Part shown: in pieces, positions 1 to 8,257 of the stretch | How positions within the stretch are numbered: the first letter of the stretch is position 1 | Layout: each line of letters opens with the position of its first letter | Assembly: GCA_019749875.1 (NCBI GenBank) | Contig: JAIEPK010000002.1 | Span: 1 to 34,361 of the forward strand | DNA: 34,361 nt | Source: Candidatus Binatia bacterium | Lineage (GTDB): Bacteria; Desulfobacterota; Binatia; UBA12015 | Direction: 5' to 3' | Position numbers and translations under genes: made by a program | The notes under the pieces: model-generated | Told to the model about the DNA's origin: nothing | Databases searched by the model: none | Seen by the model: only the letters and a program-made list of their open reading frames with translations

Positions 1-805
1 GGTCGCGCCGCGCCCACAACGCGCCCAGCGCTTCCGCGACGCAGAGCCACGCCGGCAGGAGGATGGTCTGTGCCGAGAGCTGCGTGAAGCGTCCCCAGTT
101 CACGTAGAACGCCGGCTGGTGCGAGACGAGGCCGGCGACGACGGCGCCGATCACCGCAGCGACGCGCCCCACGTGGCGGTCGAGAACCAGGTACACGCCG
201 AGCCCGCAGAGCCCGCTCAGCACCTGCGCGACCCAGGTCACCGCGGCGTACGCCGGCACGCCGGCGAGGATCTGCACCACGCCCGACAGCGCATAGAACC
301 CGACGTGATAGCGCTCCAGCGGCACCGGGAAGTACGGGTCCATCGAGTGCGGAAGACGCCCGGCCCGCGCCGTCAACTCGGTGAGAAGCACGTGATGCAC
401 CGAGTCCGACCAGGCGGGAAACGGATGCTCGTGCGCCACGACGAGACGCGTCGCGAGCGTCGCGACGATCACCACCAAGGCGATCTGCTCGAGGCGGACC
501 AGACGCAGCGGCGCGAGCGGCGCGTGCCGCAGTCCGGTCAGCGCGACCAGGCCCGACGCCGCCAGAACGCCGAGCAGCGCGCCACGGCCGAAGGCGAGAT
601 GACCCGGCAGCGCGCCGACGACGACGAGCAGCACCGGCCAGAACGCGATCCCCAGCGACAGCGCGAGCGCCCACGCCTGCAGCGCCGGCAGGCGGCGCCA
701 CGCCGGCGCTGCGACCAGCAGCGCCCAGCCGGGAGCCGCGAGCGCCACGAGCGTCACGAAGAGAACGCGCAGCTCGTCGGTCCACGGCACGAAGTCTGCG
801 ATCAC
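1..805 (-). CDS. Polytopic membrane protein, GT-C-like, partial (3' end off the left edge)
   Basis: This frame is not in the ORF track; I read it directly on the minus strand. About 268 codons are open from a GTG start (VIADFVPWTDELRVLF) to the window edge. An in-frame TGA lies just upstream at 833-835, so the start must be in this short interval. GGAG lies about 23 nt upstream, a poor spacing, so the exact start is uncertain. The product has many hydrophobic helices and a polar loop, WSDSVHH, followed by HSMDPYFPVPLERYHVGFY. Acidic and His residues in the first large loop are typical of GT-C membrane glycosyltransferases and related uncharacterised membrane proteins. It follows the large glycosyltransferase fusion in the same direction, so a role in surface glycan assembly is a reasonable inference. 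No family was assigned with certainty. Confidence 0.62.
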   Translation of the reverse strand, partial: MIADFVPWTDELRVLFVTLVALAAPGWALLVAAPAWRRLPALQAWALALSLGIAFWPVLLVVVGALPGHLAFGRGALLGVLAASGLVALTGLRHAPLAPLRLVRLEQIALVVIVATLATRLVVAHEHPFPAWSDSVHHVLLTELTARAGRLPHSMDPYFPVPLERYHVGFYALSGVVQILAGVPAYAAVTWVAQVLSGLCGLGVYLVLDRHVGRVAAVIGAVVAGLVSHQPAFYVNWGRFTQLSAQTILLPAWLCVAEALGALWARRD

Positions 806-933
806 ACCGCCCCCGCGCGAGCCGCAGGCTCCTCAGACACCGGTCTCGCCCGCGTCGGGCCCCGCACGACGACGCCCGTCAACGTGCCGCGCGCCACGGC
901 GATCGGCGACCCCGACGAAGCTCGGCGCCCACG

Positions 934-3900
934 TCAAGCACCGCGCGCCAGCGCGCGGTCGAAGGCCCGCCCGAACGCGCGCTGCGAGCGATCGACGCGC
1001 ACGAACGCGTGCTCGGTGAGGATGCGCTCGAACTGGCGCGCGGACGCGTCCCAACCGCCGCGCTGCATCTCCGCCGCCGCGGCACGCGCGATGCGCAGCC
1101 GCTCGGCGTCGTCGTCGACCAGCGCACGCAGCGCGACGGCCACGCCGTCGGGATCGGGCCGGGCGAGCCGGCAGGTCTCGCCGTCCGTGATCATCTCGCG
1201 CACGCCGGGTACGTCCGCGTCGACCACCGCGCAGCCGCACGCCATGCCCTGGAACGGCACCCACGAGATGTTCGCCGACATCGAGAAGCACAGCAGCACG
1301 TGCGACGCGTTCATCTCGCGCGCGAGGTCGACGTGGCTCAGCACGCCGAGGTTCTCGATCGGGAAGTCGAGGTCGCCGAGCTCCTCGTCGGTCGCACCGA
1401 AGAAGGCGATGCGCACGTCCGGACGCTGGCGCTTGAGCTGGCGCAAGGCAGCGACGCCGAGCCCGTAGGCGCGACGCGGCAACGACGGCCGTGCAAAGAA
1501 CAGGATCCGCGTCGGACCGGGACGCGCCTCGGGTGCCGTGGTCACGTGGAAGACGTCGGAGTCGACGGCGAAGTCGATCGACGTCGTCGGCCGGTCGGCG
1601 TACGACTCCATGCGGCGCGCGAGCGAGCGGCCGATGGTCACGATCTGCAGCGGCAGGTCGTAGGTCGCCTCGGCCTTGCGGTAGAGCGGGTCGTCCTGTG
1701 CGTAGAACTCGGGCTCGAAGTCCTGCACGAAGTAGAACTTGAACAGCGAGCCGGGCAGCTGCGCGACGGTGTACGCGGTCGGCCAGTTGGTCGCGATCGA
1801 CACGTCCGCGGGCAGGATGTGGTCGTGCCCGACCTCCACCTCGACGTGCAGCGGGCCGAAGTGCTCGGCGACGAAGGCGAGGATGGCCTCGCGCGACAGG
1901 CCGTCGAGGTGCGCGATCGCCTCGACGTAGACACGCACCTTGTGCCCCGAGCGGCCGAGCGCGTTCGCCAGCCGGAAGATGGTCCAGTAGCCGCCGCCGG
2001 TGCCGGCGATCGGTGCACGCACGATCCAGTTGATGGTCAGCGGGCGGTCGCTCGCACCGCGGCTGCGCAGCGCCTTCAGCTTGGCGAGCAGGTCGGGCGC
2101 GATGCTCGCCGTCGTGTGGTGCGCGAGTGCGTCCTCGAGCGCGCGCTGGCCGATGCCCTGACGGAGGCTCGGCGACTCGACGAGCTGGCGCAGCGCGTCG
2201 CGCCACGCCTCCTTGCTGTCGGCGAGGCAGCCGTTGCGCTCGCTCTCGATCACGCGCTGGAAGTCGGCCAGAGGCGTGGCGATCGTCGGGACGCCGACCA
2301 GCGCCGCCTCGAGAAACTTGATCGAGCTCTTGCACTCGGTGAAGGGGTTGCAGCGCTCGAGCGGGGCGAGATTGACGTCGACCTCCGCCATCACTTCGAA
2401 CAGACGCTGCCACGGCATCAGCGGCAGATGCGAGTGGCGCGCGCCGAAGCGGCCGAACGTCTCGCGGACGTCGATGTGGCCCACCGTCAGAAGCCGCACC
2501 GCGGGGTAGCGCTCCATCAGCCAGAGCAGCGACGACTCCGCCTCGGCGAAGTCGCGCTTGTGGGTCGGCGTGCCGCTCAGATAGGCGAACGTCACCTCCT
2601 GCGAGACCCGACCCGTGGCGGCGCGCACCTCGCGCAGGCGCCGCGCGCGAGCCGCGAGACGGGTCATTTCGCGGCTCGCGACGTTCGGGTGCACGAACAC
2701 GCGCTGCAGCAGCGTGCCGATGCGCTGCGCCAGCGGCTCCGTCGAGACGATCGCACCGTCGCAGCGCAGGATCGTCGCGCGATAGCGCTCGAGCCCCTCG
2801 CGGTACAGCTCGCGATCCGCGGGGCGCATGTCCTCGAGCGCCGCCACGTGCGGCATCGACGCGACGTCGAACACCCAGTCGTCGGTGTCGAAGATCACGG
2901 TGCGTCCCGTGCGGCGCGCCTCGCGGATGAAGAAGTCGACGTCGGGCCCGAACGGCACGCGGTGCAGGACGAAGAACGCGTACGAGCGCACCGCCCACGA
3001 CAGATCGATCTCGCCGTAGATCGCGACGTCCGCGGTGACGCCGAGCAGGCCGAGCTGCTCCGCCTGATGATCGCAGCGGTAGCGCTTCGCGTCGCCCGGA
3101 CAGCCGCTCAGGAACAGCACGGCCTTGTGGGTCTCCCCGGCCGGTCCGGTCGGCGGACGGCGACGCGGCTCGCGTCGCGTCAAGCGCCGCGACACGTTCG
3201 ACAGCAGGCGTGCGGACTCGATGAACGTCCGCAACGGAGCCGTCAGCTTCCACGACTTCGAGCGCAGGATCTGGTCCATCGTCGTGCGCGCGTCGGCGAT
3301 CTGACGGTGCTGCTGATGGATGAACGACTCGTGGGCGGCGACGGTCTCGAGTGCGAGCCGGAGCCGCTCCTCGAGCTCCGTGCAGCGCGCGAGCGCCTCG
3401 TCGAGTGTGGGCCGCCGGTCGCTCTTCGCGATGCGCGCGCTCGCTGCCGCGGCGACGCCCCCGAGCAGGAGGCCCCTGCGCCCAGTGGGCGACAGCGCCG
3501 CCTCGATGCGCACGTTCTTCGCGGCCATCGCTTCGGCGACGGCGGTGAACGCCTTGCCCACCAGCACCGGCGGCGGCACGAGCGCTGCCGCTGCGTCCTT
3601 GCCGTTGCCCGACGCCGCTTCCGGCGCGGCATCCTGGTTCTCACGGACCAGCGCATCGAGTCCCGCACGCGCTCGCTCGTCGAGCGGGGCCACGGGAACG
3701 ACGTGGATCTGGCGATAGGGCACCGCGCCGGCGTCGCGATACGCGTCGAGGTGGCGGTTGTAGTCCTCGAAGAAGTCGCCGACCTGCGCGTCGAGGTCGA
3801 ACATGTTCAGGAAGATCAGCAGCTGGAACAGCAGCCAGTTGTGGATGTTGTTGCTGCCGAGGCGGTGGTACGTGCGCCCGGCGCGCGTCAGCTCCCCTTC

Positions 3901-4443
3901 GAGCCAATCGAGCGACGGCAGCCCGTAGCGCATGTGCTCGTCGAGCCAGTGGTGCGAGATGCCGTTGGTGCAGTAGCGGTGGAACTCGCGCAGCGCCTGC
4001 TCGGCGAGCTCGACCGCCTCCGAGCGGTACGGACCCGCAACGACGACCAGCCGCCGCGCGATCCGGAACAGCTCGCACAGCACGGCGCCGCGGTCGATCT
4101 CCGGCACGTGCTCGAGCACGTCGGAGCAGCACACGACGTCGAACGCGCCGTCGGGGAACGGCAGGCGGCGCGCGTCGCCGACCACGTTCACGTCGGCGCC
4201 GGCGCGCAGGTCGACCACGCGCACCCGGCCGAGGAATTCGCCGAGCATGCCGCCGCAGCCGCCGACGTCGAGCGCGGTGAACGATTCGCCGGGCCGGAAC
4301 ACCGCGGCGCACGCGCGCGCGATCCACCAGTTGCGGCTGTAGGTGTCCGGTGCGATCCGCAGCGGCGGCGTGGACGCGAGCGTGCCCGACGCCGCGTGCG
4401 GCGTACCGACGGTCGCGTGTTCCACGCCGGACGTTCCAGGCAT
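934..4443 (-). CDS. Trimodular methyltransferase-glycosyltransferase-glycosyltransferase fusion
   Basis: A 1169-residue cytoplasmic protein. Residues ~30-250 form a class I SAM-dependent methyltransferase, with motif I ALDVGGCGGMLGEF at 57-70 and a post-motif FDVVCCSDVLEHV at 101-113. Residues ~270-400 are Ala-rich and then coiled coil, ending in ILRSKSWKLTAPLR, a linker sequence common in multidomain bacterial glycosyltransferases. Residues ~438-800 resemble a GT-B glycosyltransferase (DTDDWVFD; later PFTECKSSIKFLEAALVGVPTIAT, the nucleotide-sugar-binding half). Residues ~830-1165 form a second GT-B unit that starts INWIVRAPIAGTGGGYW, like the WsaF-type rhamnosyltransferase family. Such fusions usually build and cap O-antigen or other surface polysaccharide; the sugars cannot be read from sequence. 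The ATG start at 4443 is the first in frame. The next gene downstream (1-805) is on the same strand after a 128-bp gap. Confidence 0.88.
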   Translation of the reverse strand: MPGTSGVEHATVGTPHAASGTLASTPPLRIAPDTYSRNWWIARACAAVFRPGESFTALDVGGCGGMLGEFLGRVRVVDLRAGADVNVVGDARRLPFPDGAFDVVCCSDVLEHVPEIDRGAVLCELFRIARRLVVVAGPYRSEAVELAEQALREFHRYCTNGISHHWLDEHMRYGLPSLDWLEGELTRAGRTYHRLGSNNIHNWLLFQLLIFLNMFDLDAQVGDFFEDYNRHLDAYRDAGAVPYRQIHVVPVAPLDERARAGLDALVRENQDAAPEAASGNGKDAAAALVPPPVLVGKAFTAVAEAMAAKNVRIEAALSPTGRRGLLLGGVAAAASARIAKSDRRPTLDEALARCTELEERLRLALETVAAHESFIHQQHRQIADARTTMDQILRSKSWKLTAPLRTFIESARLLSNVSRRLTRREPRRRPPTGPAGETHKAVLFLSGCPGDAKRYRCDHQAEQLGLLGVTADVAIYGEIDLSWAVRSYAFFVLHRVPFGPDVDFFIREARRTGRTVIFDTDDWVFDVASMPHVAALEDMRPADRELYREGLERYRATILRCDGAIVSTEPLAQRIGTLLQRVFVHPNVASREMTRLAARARRLREVRAATGRVSQEVTFAYLSGTPTHKRDFAEAESSLLWLMERYPAVRLLTVGHIDVRETFGRFGARHSHLPLMPWQRLFEVMAEVDVNLAPLERCNPFTECKSSIKFLEAALVGVPTIATPLADFQRVIESERNGCLADSKEAWRDALRQLVESPSLRQGIGQRALEDALAHHTTASIAPDLLAKLKALRSRGASDRPLTINWIVRAPIAGTGGGYWTIFRLANALGRSGHKVRVYVEAIAHLDGLSREAILAFVAEHFGPLHVEVEVGHDHILPADVSIATNWPTAYTVAQLPGSLFKFYFVQDFEPEFYAQDDPLYRKAEATYDLPLQIVTIGRSLARRMESYADRPTTSIDFAVDSDVFHVTTAPEARPGPTRILFFARPSLPRRAYGLGVAALRQLKRQRPDVRIAFFGATDEELGDLDFPIENLGVLSHVDLAREMNASHVLLCFSMSANISWVPFQGMACGCAVVDADVPGVREMITDGETCRLARPDPDGVAVALRALVDDDAERLRIARAAAAEMQRGGWDASARQFERILTEHAFVRVDRSQRAFGRAFDRALARGA

Positions 4444-4473
4444 GCGCTCAGCCCCGGTGGTTCGCGTGCCGGC

Positions 4474-5709
4474 TCACTTCGCCGGCATGCGCCCGATGCG
4501 CGCGATCGCCTCCTCGACGTTCGCGCGCGAGTTGAAGGCGCTCAGGCGGAAGTAGCCCTCGCCCGACGGGCCGAAGCCCGAGCCCGGCGTGCCGACGACG
4601 TTCGCGGTCGCGAGCAGCCGGTCGAAGAACTCCCACGATGTCGTGCCGGACGGCGTGCGCAGCCAGATGTACGGCGCGTTGACGCCCCCGTACACCGTGT
4701 AGCCCGCGCGCTGCAGACCTTCCCGGATCAGACGTGCGTTCTCCATGTAGAACGCGATCACCTCGCGCGTCTGGCGATGGCCCTCGGGAGAGTACGTCGC
4801 CGCGGCCGCGCGCTGCACCGGGTACGAGACGCCGTTGAACTTGGTCGTGTGACGGCGGTTCCAGAGCCCGTTCACGGCGACGCGCTCGCCGTTGCCGGCG
4901 GACGCCGTCACCTCCTTCGGCACCACGGTGAAGGCGCAGCGCGTTCCGGTGAAGCCCGCCGTCTTCGAGAAGCTGCGGAACTCGATGGCGACCTCGCGCG
5001 CACCGTCGATCTCGTAGATCGAGTGCGGGATCGTCGGATCGGAGATGAACGCCTCGTACGCCGCGTCGAAGAGGATCACGGCACCGGTCTTCTTCGCGTG
5101 CTGCACCCACTTCGCGAGGTGGTCCTTGGTCGCGGCGGCACCGGTCGGGTTGTTCGGCGAGCACAGGTAGATGAGGTCGACGTGCTCCGTCGGCAGCGCG
5201 GGCGTGAAGTCGTTCTCCGCGGTCGTCGGCATGTAGACGATGCCCGCGTAGCGACCGTCGTCACCGGCGGTGCCGGTGCGGCCGGCCATCACGTTGGTGT
5301 CGAGATACACGGGGTACACGGGATCGGTGAGCGCGACCACGTTGTCGGTCGCGAAGATCTCCTGGATGTTGCCGCTGTCGCACTTCGAGCCGTCGGAGAC
5401 GAAGATCTCGTCGCGGCCGATCTCGACGCCGCGCGCCGCGTAGTCGTGCTCGCGGATCGCGTCGATCAGGAAGTCGTAGCCCTGCTCGGGGCCGTAGCCG
5501 CGGAAGCCGGCGTCGCTGCCCATCTCGTCGACCGCGGCGCGCATCGCCTCGACGACGGCAGGCACGAGCGGCCGCGTGACGTCGCCGATGCCCAGCTTGA
5601 TGATCTTCGCGTCGGCGTTCTGCTTCTGGAATGCGGCGACACGGCGTCCGATCTCGGGGAACAGGTAGCCGGCCTTGAGCTTCAGGTAGTTCTCGTTGAT
5701 CCGTGCCAT
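4474..5709 (-). CDS. dapL: LL-diaminopimelate aminotransferase
   Basis: A 411-residue PLP-dependent fold-type I aminotransferase. It converts tetrahydrodipicolinate and glutamate directly to LL-diaminopimelate in the one-step lysine/peptidoglycan branch, replacing the DapC/D/E route. The N-terminus [16 protein letters not shown] and the stretch [15 protein letters not shown] are hallmarks of DapL. CSPNNPTG (~183-190) and [11 protein letters not shown] follow the usual order. [13 protein letters not shown] carries the Schiff-base lysine, about Lys249. Length matches the family (about 410). The ATG start is preceded by AGGA about 13 nt upstream. It lies 126 bp downstream of the glutathione reductase stop, so it could be a separate unit. 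It ends 30 bp before the start of the glycosyltransferase fusion, so read-through into that gene is possible. Confidence 0.95.
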   Translation of the reverse strand: MARINENYLKLKAGYLFPEIGRRVAAFQKQNADAKIIKLGIGDVTRPLVPAVVEAMRAAVDEMGSDAGFRGYGPEQGYDFLIDAIREHDYAARGVEIGRDEIFVSDGSKCDSGNIQEIFATDNVVALTDPVYPVYLDTNVMAGRTGTAGDDGRYAGIVYMPTTAENDFTPALPTEHVDLIYLCSPNNPTGAAATKDHLAKWVQHAKKTGAVILFDAAYEAFISDPTIPHSIYEIDGAREVAIEFRSFSKTAGFTGTRCAFTVVPKEVTASAGNGERVAVNGLWNRRHTTKFNGVSYPVQRAAAATYSPEGHRQTREVIAFYMENARLIREGLQRAGYTVYGGVNAPYIWLRTPSGTTSWEFFDRLLATANVVGTPGSGFGPSGEGYFRLSAFNSRANVEEAIARIGRMPAK

Positions 5710-5744
5710 CCCGCGGTCCTATCGTTTGTCGCGGCGGGGCGCCA

Positions 5745-5810
5745 CGGGTCAGAAAAGGTCGAGATCCAGGGCGGCGATCCGTGCGATCGCGACGAGTTCG
5801 CGGTCACGCA
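5745..5810 (-). other. Possible 20-codon ORF upstream of dapL
   Basis: In the 126-bp gap between gor and dapL the minus strand reads MRDRELVAIARIAALDLDLF and then TGA. No Shine-Dalgarno and no run of lysine codons is seen, so a leader peptide of a classical attenuator is not supported. Coordinates are approximate. Confidence 0.2.
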
Positions 5811-5835
5811 TATGCCATGGATGAGGTGTGATCAC

Positions 5836-7212
5836 TCACTCGCTGCCCGCGAGCTCCACCGGCGGCAGCGGGTCGCGCATCGTGACGAGCTCCTCGGCGG
5901 CGGTCGGATGGATGCCGATGGTCGCGTCGAACTGCGCCTTGGTCGCCTTGCACTTCACCGCGACCGCGAAGCCCTGCACGATCTCGCCCGCGTCCGGCCC
6001 GACCATGTGCACGCCGACCACGCGGTCGCTCGCCCTGTCGACCACCAGCTTCATCATCGTCGTCTCGCCGCGGCCGGTGAGCGTGTGCTTGAGCGGCCGG
6101 AAGCGGGTGCAGAAGATCACGACCTCGCCGTAGCGCTCGCGCGCCTCGTCCTCGGTGAGCCCGACCGTGCCGACGTTCGGGTGGCTGAACACGGCCGACG
6201 GGACGTCGCTGTGATCCGGCTTGACGGGCGCACCGCCGAACAGCGTGGTCGCGACCGCGGCGCCCTCGTGAATGGCCACCGGCGTCAGGTTGATGCGGTC
6301 GGTGACGTCGCCGACCGCGTAGATGCTCGGCACCGACGAGCACGAGTACTCGTCCACCAGCACCGCACCGGCCGCGTTGAGCTTGACGCCGGCGCCCTCG
6401 AGCCCGAGGCCCTGCGTGTTGGGCAGGCGTCCGGTCGCTGCGAGCACCTGGTCGACCTCGAGCACGCTGCCGTCGTCGAGCGTCACGGCGAGCGCCGCGC
6501 CGCGCTTCTCGATGTTGGTGAGATTGACGCCGAAGCGCAGATCGATGCCCTGCTTCTGCATCTCCTCGGCGAGCACGGTACGCACGTCGCGATCGAAGCC
6601 GCGCAGGAAGAGATTGCCGCGATAGATCTGCGTCACGTGCGAGCCCATGCCGTGCAGGATGCCGGCGAACTCGACCGCGATGTAGCCGCCGCCGACGATC
6701 AGGATGCGCTCGGGGCGTTCGGCGAGGCCGAAGATCTCGTTCGACGTGATCGCGAGCTCGCAGCCCGGTCCCGGCGGGACGTACGGCAGGCTGCCGGTCG
6801 CGATCAGCAGGTAGCGCGCGGTGATGCGCCGGCCGTCGATCTCGACCGTGTGCGGATCGACGACGCGCGCGGTGCCGTTCAGGATCTCGACCCCATTCTT
6901 CTCGAGGATCCCTTGATACACGCCGTTGAGGCGCGTGATCTCGCGATCCTTGTTGGCGATGAGCCGAGCCCAGTCGAAGCTGCGCGGACCGACGTTCCAG
7001 CCATAGGCTTCCGCATCGGCGAAGTCGGTGCCGTAGTGGGAAGCATAGACGAGCAGCTTCTTCGGGATGCACCCGACGTTCACGCACGTGCCGCCGAGGC
7101 GCTTGTCCTCGGCCACCGCGACGCGCGCACCGAATGCAGCCGCCATGCGGCTCGCGCGCACGCCGCCCGATCCGGCGCCGATGGTGAACAGGTCGTAGTC
7201 GAACTCCGCCAT
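5836..7212 (-). CDS. gor: Glutathione-disulfide reductase
   Basis: The ORF track extends this frame to 814 residues. The real start is the ATG at 7212 (MAEFDYDLFTIGAGSGG), preceded by AAGGA at good spacing, giving 458 residues, the usual length. It reduces glutathione disulfide with NADPH in the cytoplasm. The FAD-binding glycine motif GAGSGG is at ~12-17, and the redox pair is in GGTCVNVGCIPKK (Cys43, Cys48). The second Rossmann motif is GGGYIAVEFAG. The following IYRGNLFLRGFD has two arginines six residues apart, the pattern that gives NADPH preference in glutathione reductases. The C-terminal GIHPTAAEE supplies the catalytic His-Glu. A related thiol-disulfide reductase is possible, but the Arg pair and cysteine spacing fit Gor. 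It is divergent from the methyltransferase at 7327 across 114 bp. Confidence 0.93.
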   Translation of the reverse strand: MAEFDYDLFTIGAGSGGVRASRMAAAFGARVAVAEDKRLGGTCVNVGCIPKKLLVYASHYGTDFADAEAYGWNVGPRSFDWARLIANKDREITRLNGVYQGILEKNGVEILNGTARVVDPHTVEIDGRRITARYLLIATGSLPYVPPGPGCELAITSNEIFGLAERPERILIVGGGYIAVEFAGILHGMGSHVTQIYRGNLFLRGFDRDVRTVLAEEMQKQGIDLRFGVNLTNIEKRGAALAVTLDDGSVLEVDQVLAATGRLPNTQGLGLEGAGVKLNAAGAVLVDEYSCSSVPSIYAVGDVTDRINLTPVAIHEGAAVATTLFGGAPVKPDHSDVPSAVFSHPNVGTVGLTEDEARERYGEVVIFCTRFRPLKHTLTGRGETTMMKLVVDRASDRVVGVHMVGPDAGEIVQGFAVAVKCKATKAQFDATIGIHPTAAEELVTMRDPLPPVELAGSE

Positions 7213-7232
7213 GAGGGTTCCTTGCTTCCTTT

Positions 7233-7247
7233 CGAAGGTACGCTTCG
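7233..7247. promoter_or_regulatory. Short dyad in the divergent gor / methyltransferase intergenic region
   Basis: CGAAG-GTACG-CTTCG is a perfect 5-bp inverted repeat with a 5-bp spacer. It lies about 20 bp upstream of the gor ATG and 80 bp upstream of the methyltransferase ATG, where an operator could act on both. The arms are short, so chance is a real possibility in such GC-rich DNA. Confidence 0.25.
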
Positions 7248-7326
7248 TTAAGCTGCGCCCTCTTCGGTCCGATCTCTTTCGTCGGGCCGCACGTCGCCTG
7301 CCCCTTCCGCCCCGAGAGGATCCACG

Positions 7327-8187
7327 ATGGACCAGGAACAGATCCGCCAGAAGATCGCGAGCTTTCCGCGCTGGCACTACCAGTTCGATCTGGCGGGCAA
7401 CCTGACCCCGATCTATCGCGAGAAGTGGATCATCCGTCACCAGGAGCGCAAACGCTACTTCTTCGAGCCGGTAGTCGACCTGCTCGGCGGATCGCTGAAG
7501 GGCAAGCGCGTCCTCGATCTGGGCTGCAACGCGGGCTTCTGGTCGCTGAACGCGGCCGAGGCCGGTGCGGATTTCGTGCTCGGCGTCGACGGCCGGCAGA
7601 TGCACGTCGATCAGGCGAACTTCGTGTTCGAGGTGAAGGGCATCGACAAGAGCCGCTACCACTTCGACGTCGGCAACATCTACGAGTACGACTTCGCGGC
7701 GAAGGGCCCGTTCGACATCGTCTTCTGCTTCGGCCTGATGTACCACATCGCGAAGCCGTTCGGCCTGATCGAGATGATCTCCGCGATCAACTCGGACATC
7801 CTCGTCATCGACACCGGCATCATCCGCATGCCGGGCTCGTTCGTCCGCTATCGCTACGAGAGCACGAACGATCCGCGCGCGACGATGGAGTACGACCTCG
7901 TCAGCTCGCCGTCGAAAGAAGCGATCCGCGACATGGTGCGGCCCTTCGGCTACAAGGCCGTCACGCTGCGCCCGCAGTTCCGCAACTACGTCGGCTCGCG
8001 GCGCTACGAGGTGGGTCTGCGGCGCGCGTTCCTGTGCGCGAAGAAGACCGACCTCTCGAAGCTGCGCGCACCCGTCGAGGGCTGGGAGGAGCCGATGCGC
8101 TGGTTCCACTACCCGGCGTGGTACGGCTACCGCCTGGTGCAGGCGGCGCGGCGCGCGAGCCTGCCGGGCTTCCGCACGCCGACCTGA
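7327..8187 (+). CDS. Class I SAM-dependent methyltransferase, CmoB/DUF1698-like
   Basis: A 286-residue protein with ATG start, preceded by GAGAGGA at about 7 nt spacing. Motif I is RVLDLGCNAGFWSLNAAEAGA (~61 onwards), the acidic end of strand 2 is VLGVDGR, and FDIVFCFGLMYHI is the post-motif strand. The phrase DLGCNAGFWS with later LMYHI resembles the Methyltransf_9/CmoB superfamily (tRNA wobble uridine modification). However, the protein is shorter than CmoB and lacks its N-terminal region, so small molecules, lipids or glycans are also possible substrates. It stands alone on the plus strand between two minus-strand genes. Its end is 70 bp from the convergent membrane protein, so it is probably monocistronic. 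Confidence 0.8.
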   Translation: MDQEQIRQKIASFPRWHYQFDLAGNLTPIYREKWIIRHQERKRYFFEPVVDLLGGSLKGKRVLDLGCNAGFWSLNAAEAGADFVLGVDGRQMHVDQANFVFEVKGIDKSRYHFDVGNIYEYDFAAKGPFDIVFCFGLMYHIAKPFGLIEMISAINSDILVIDTGIIRMPGSFVRYRYESTNDPRATMEYDLVSSPSKEAIRDMVRPFGYKAVTLRPQFRNYVGSRRYEVGLRRAFLCAKKTDLSKLRAPVEGWEEPMRWFHYPAWYGYRLVQAARRASLPGFRTPT

Positions 8188-8257
8188 CGCTGCGCCAGAC
8201 GGGCATCGACACCCGAGACGACGCGCGAGGCATGGCTCGGGCAGCGCGGCGCGTGCG

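Noticed and set aside
833-3253. 806-residue minus-strand frame overlapping the glycosyltransferase fusion
   Set aside because: Arg/Ala/Pro-rich low-complexity translation in another frame of the same strand; the 1169-residue frame has clear domains over the whole stretch.
1009-7251. 2080-residue open frame on the plus strand
   Set aside because: It lies antisense to three well-supported genes (glycosyltransferase fusion, dapL, gor). Its product is Arg/Val/Asp/His-rich with no domain sense. Long antisense frames are normal when third codon positions are almost all G or C.
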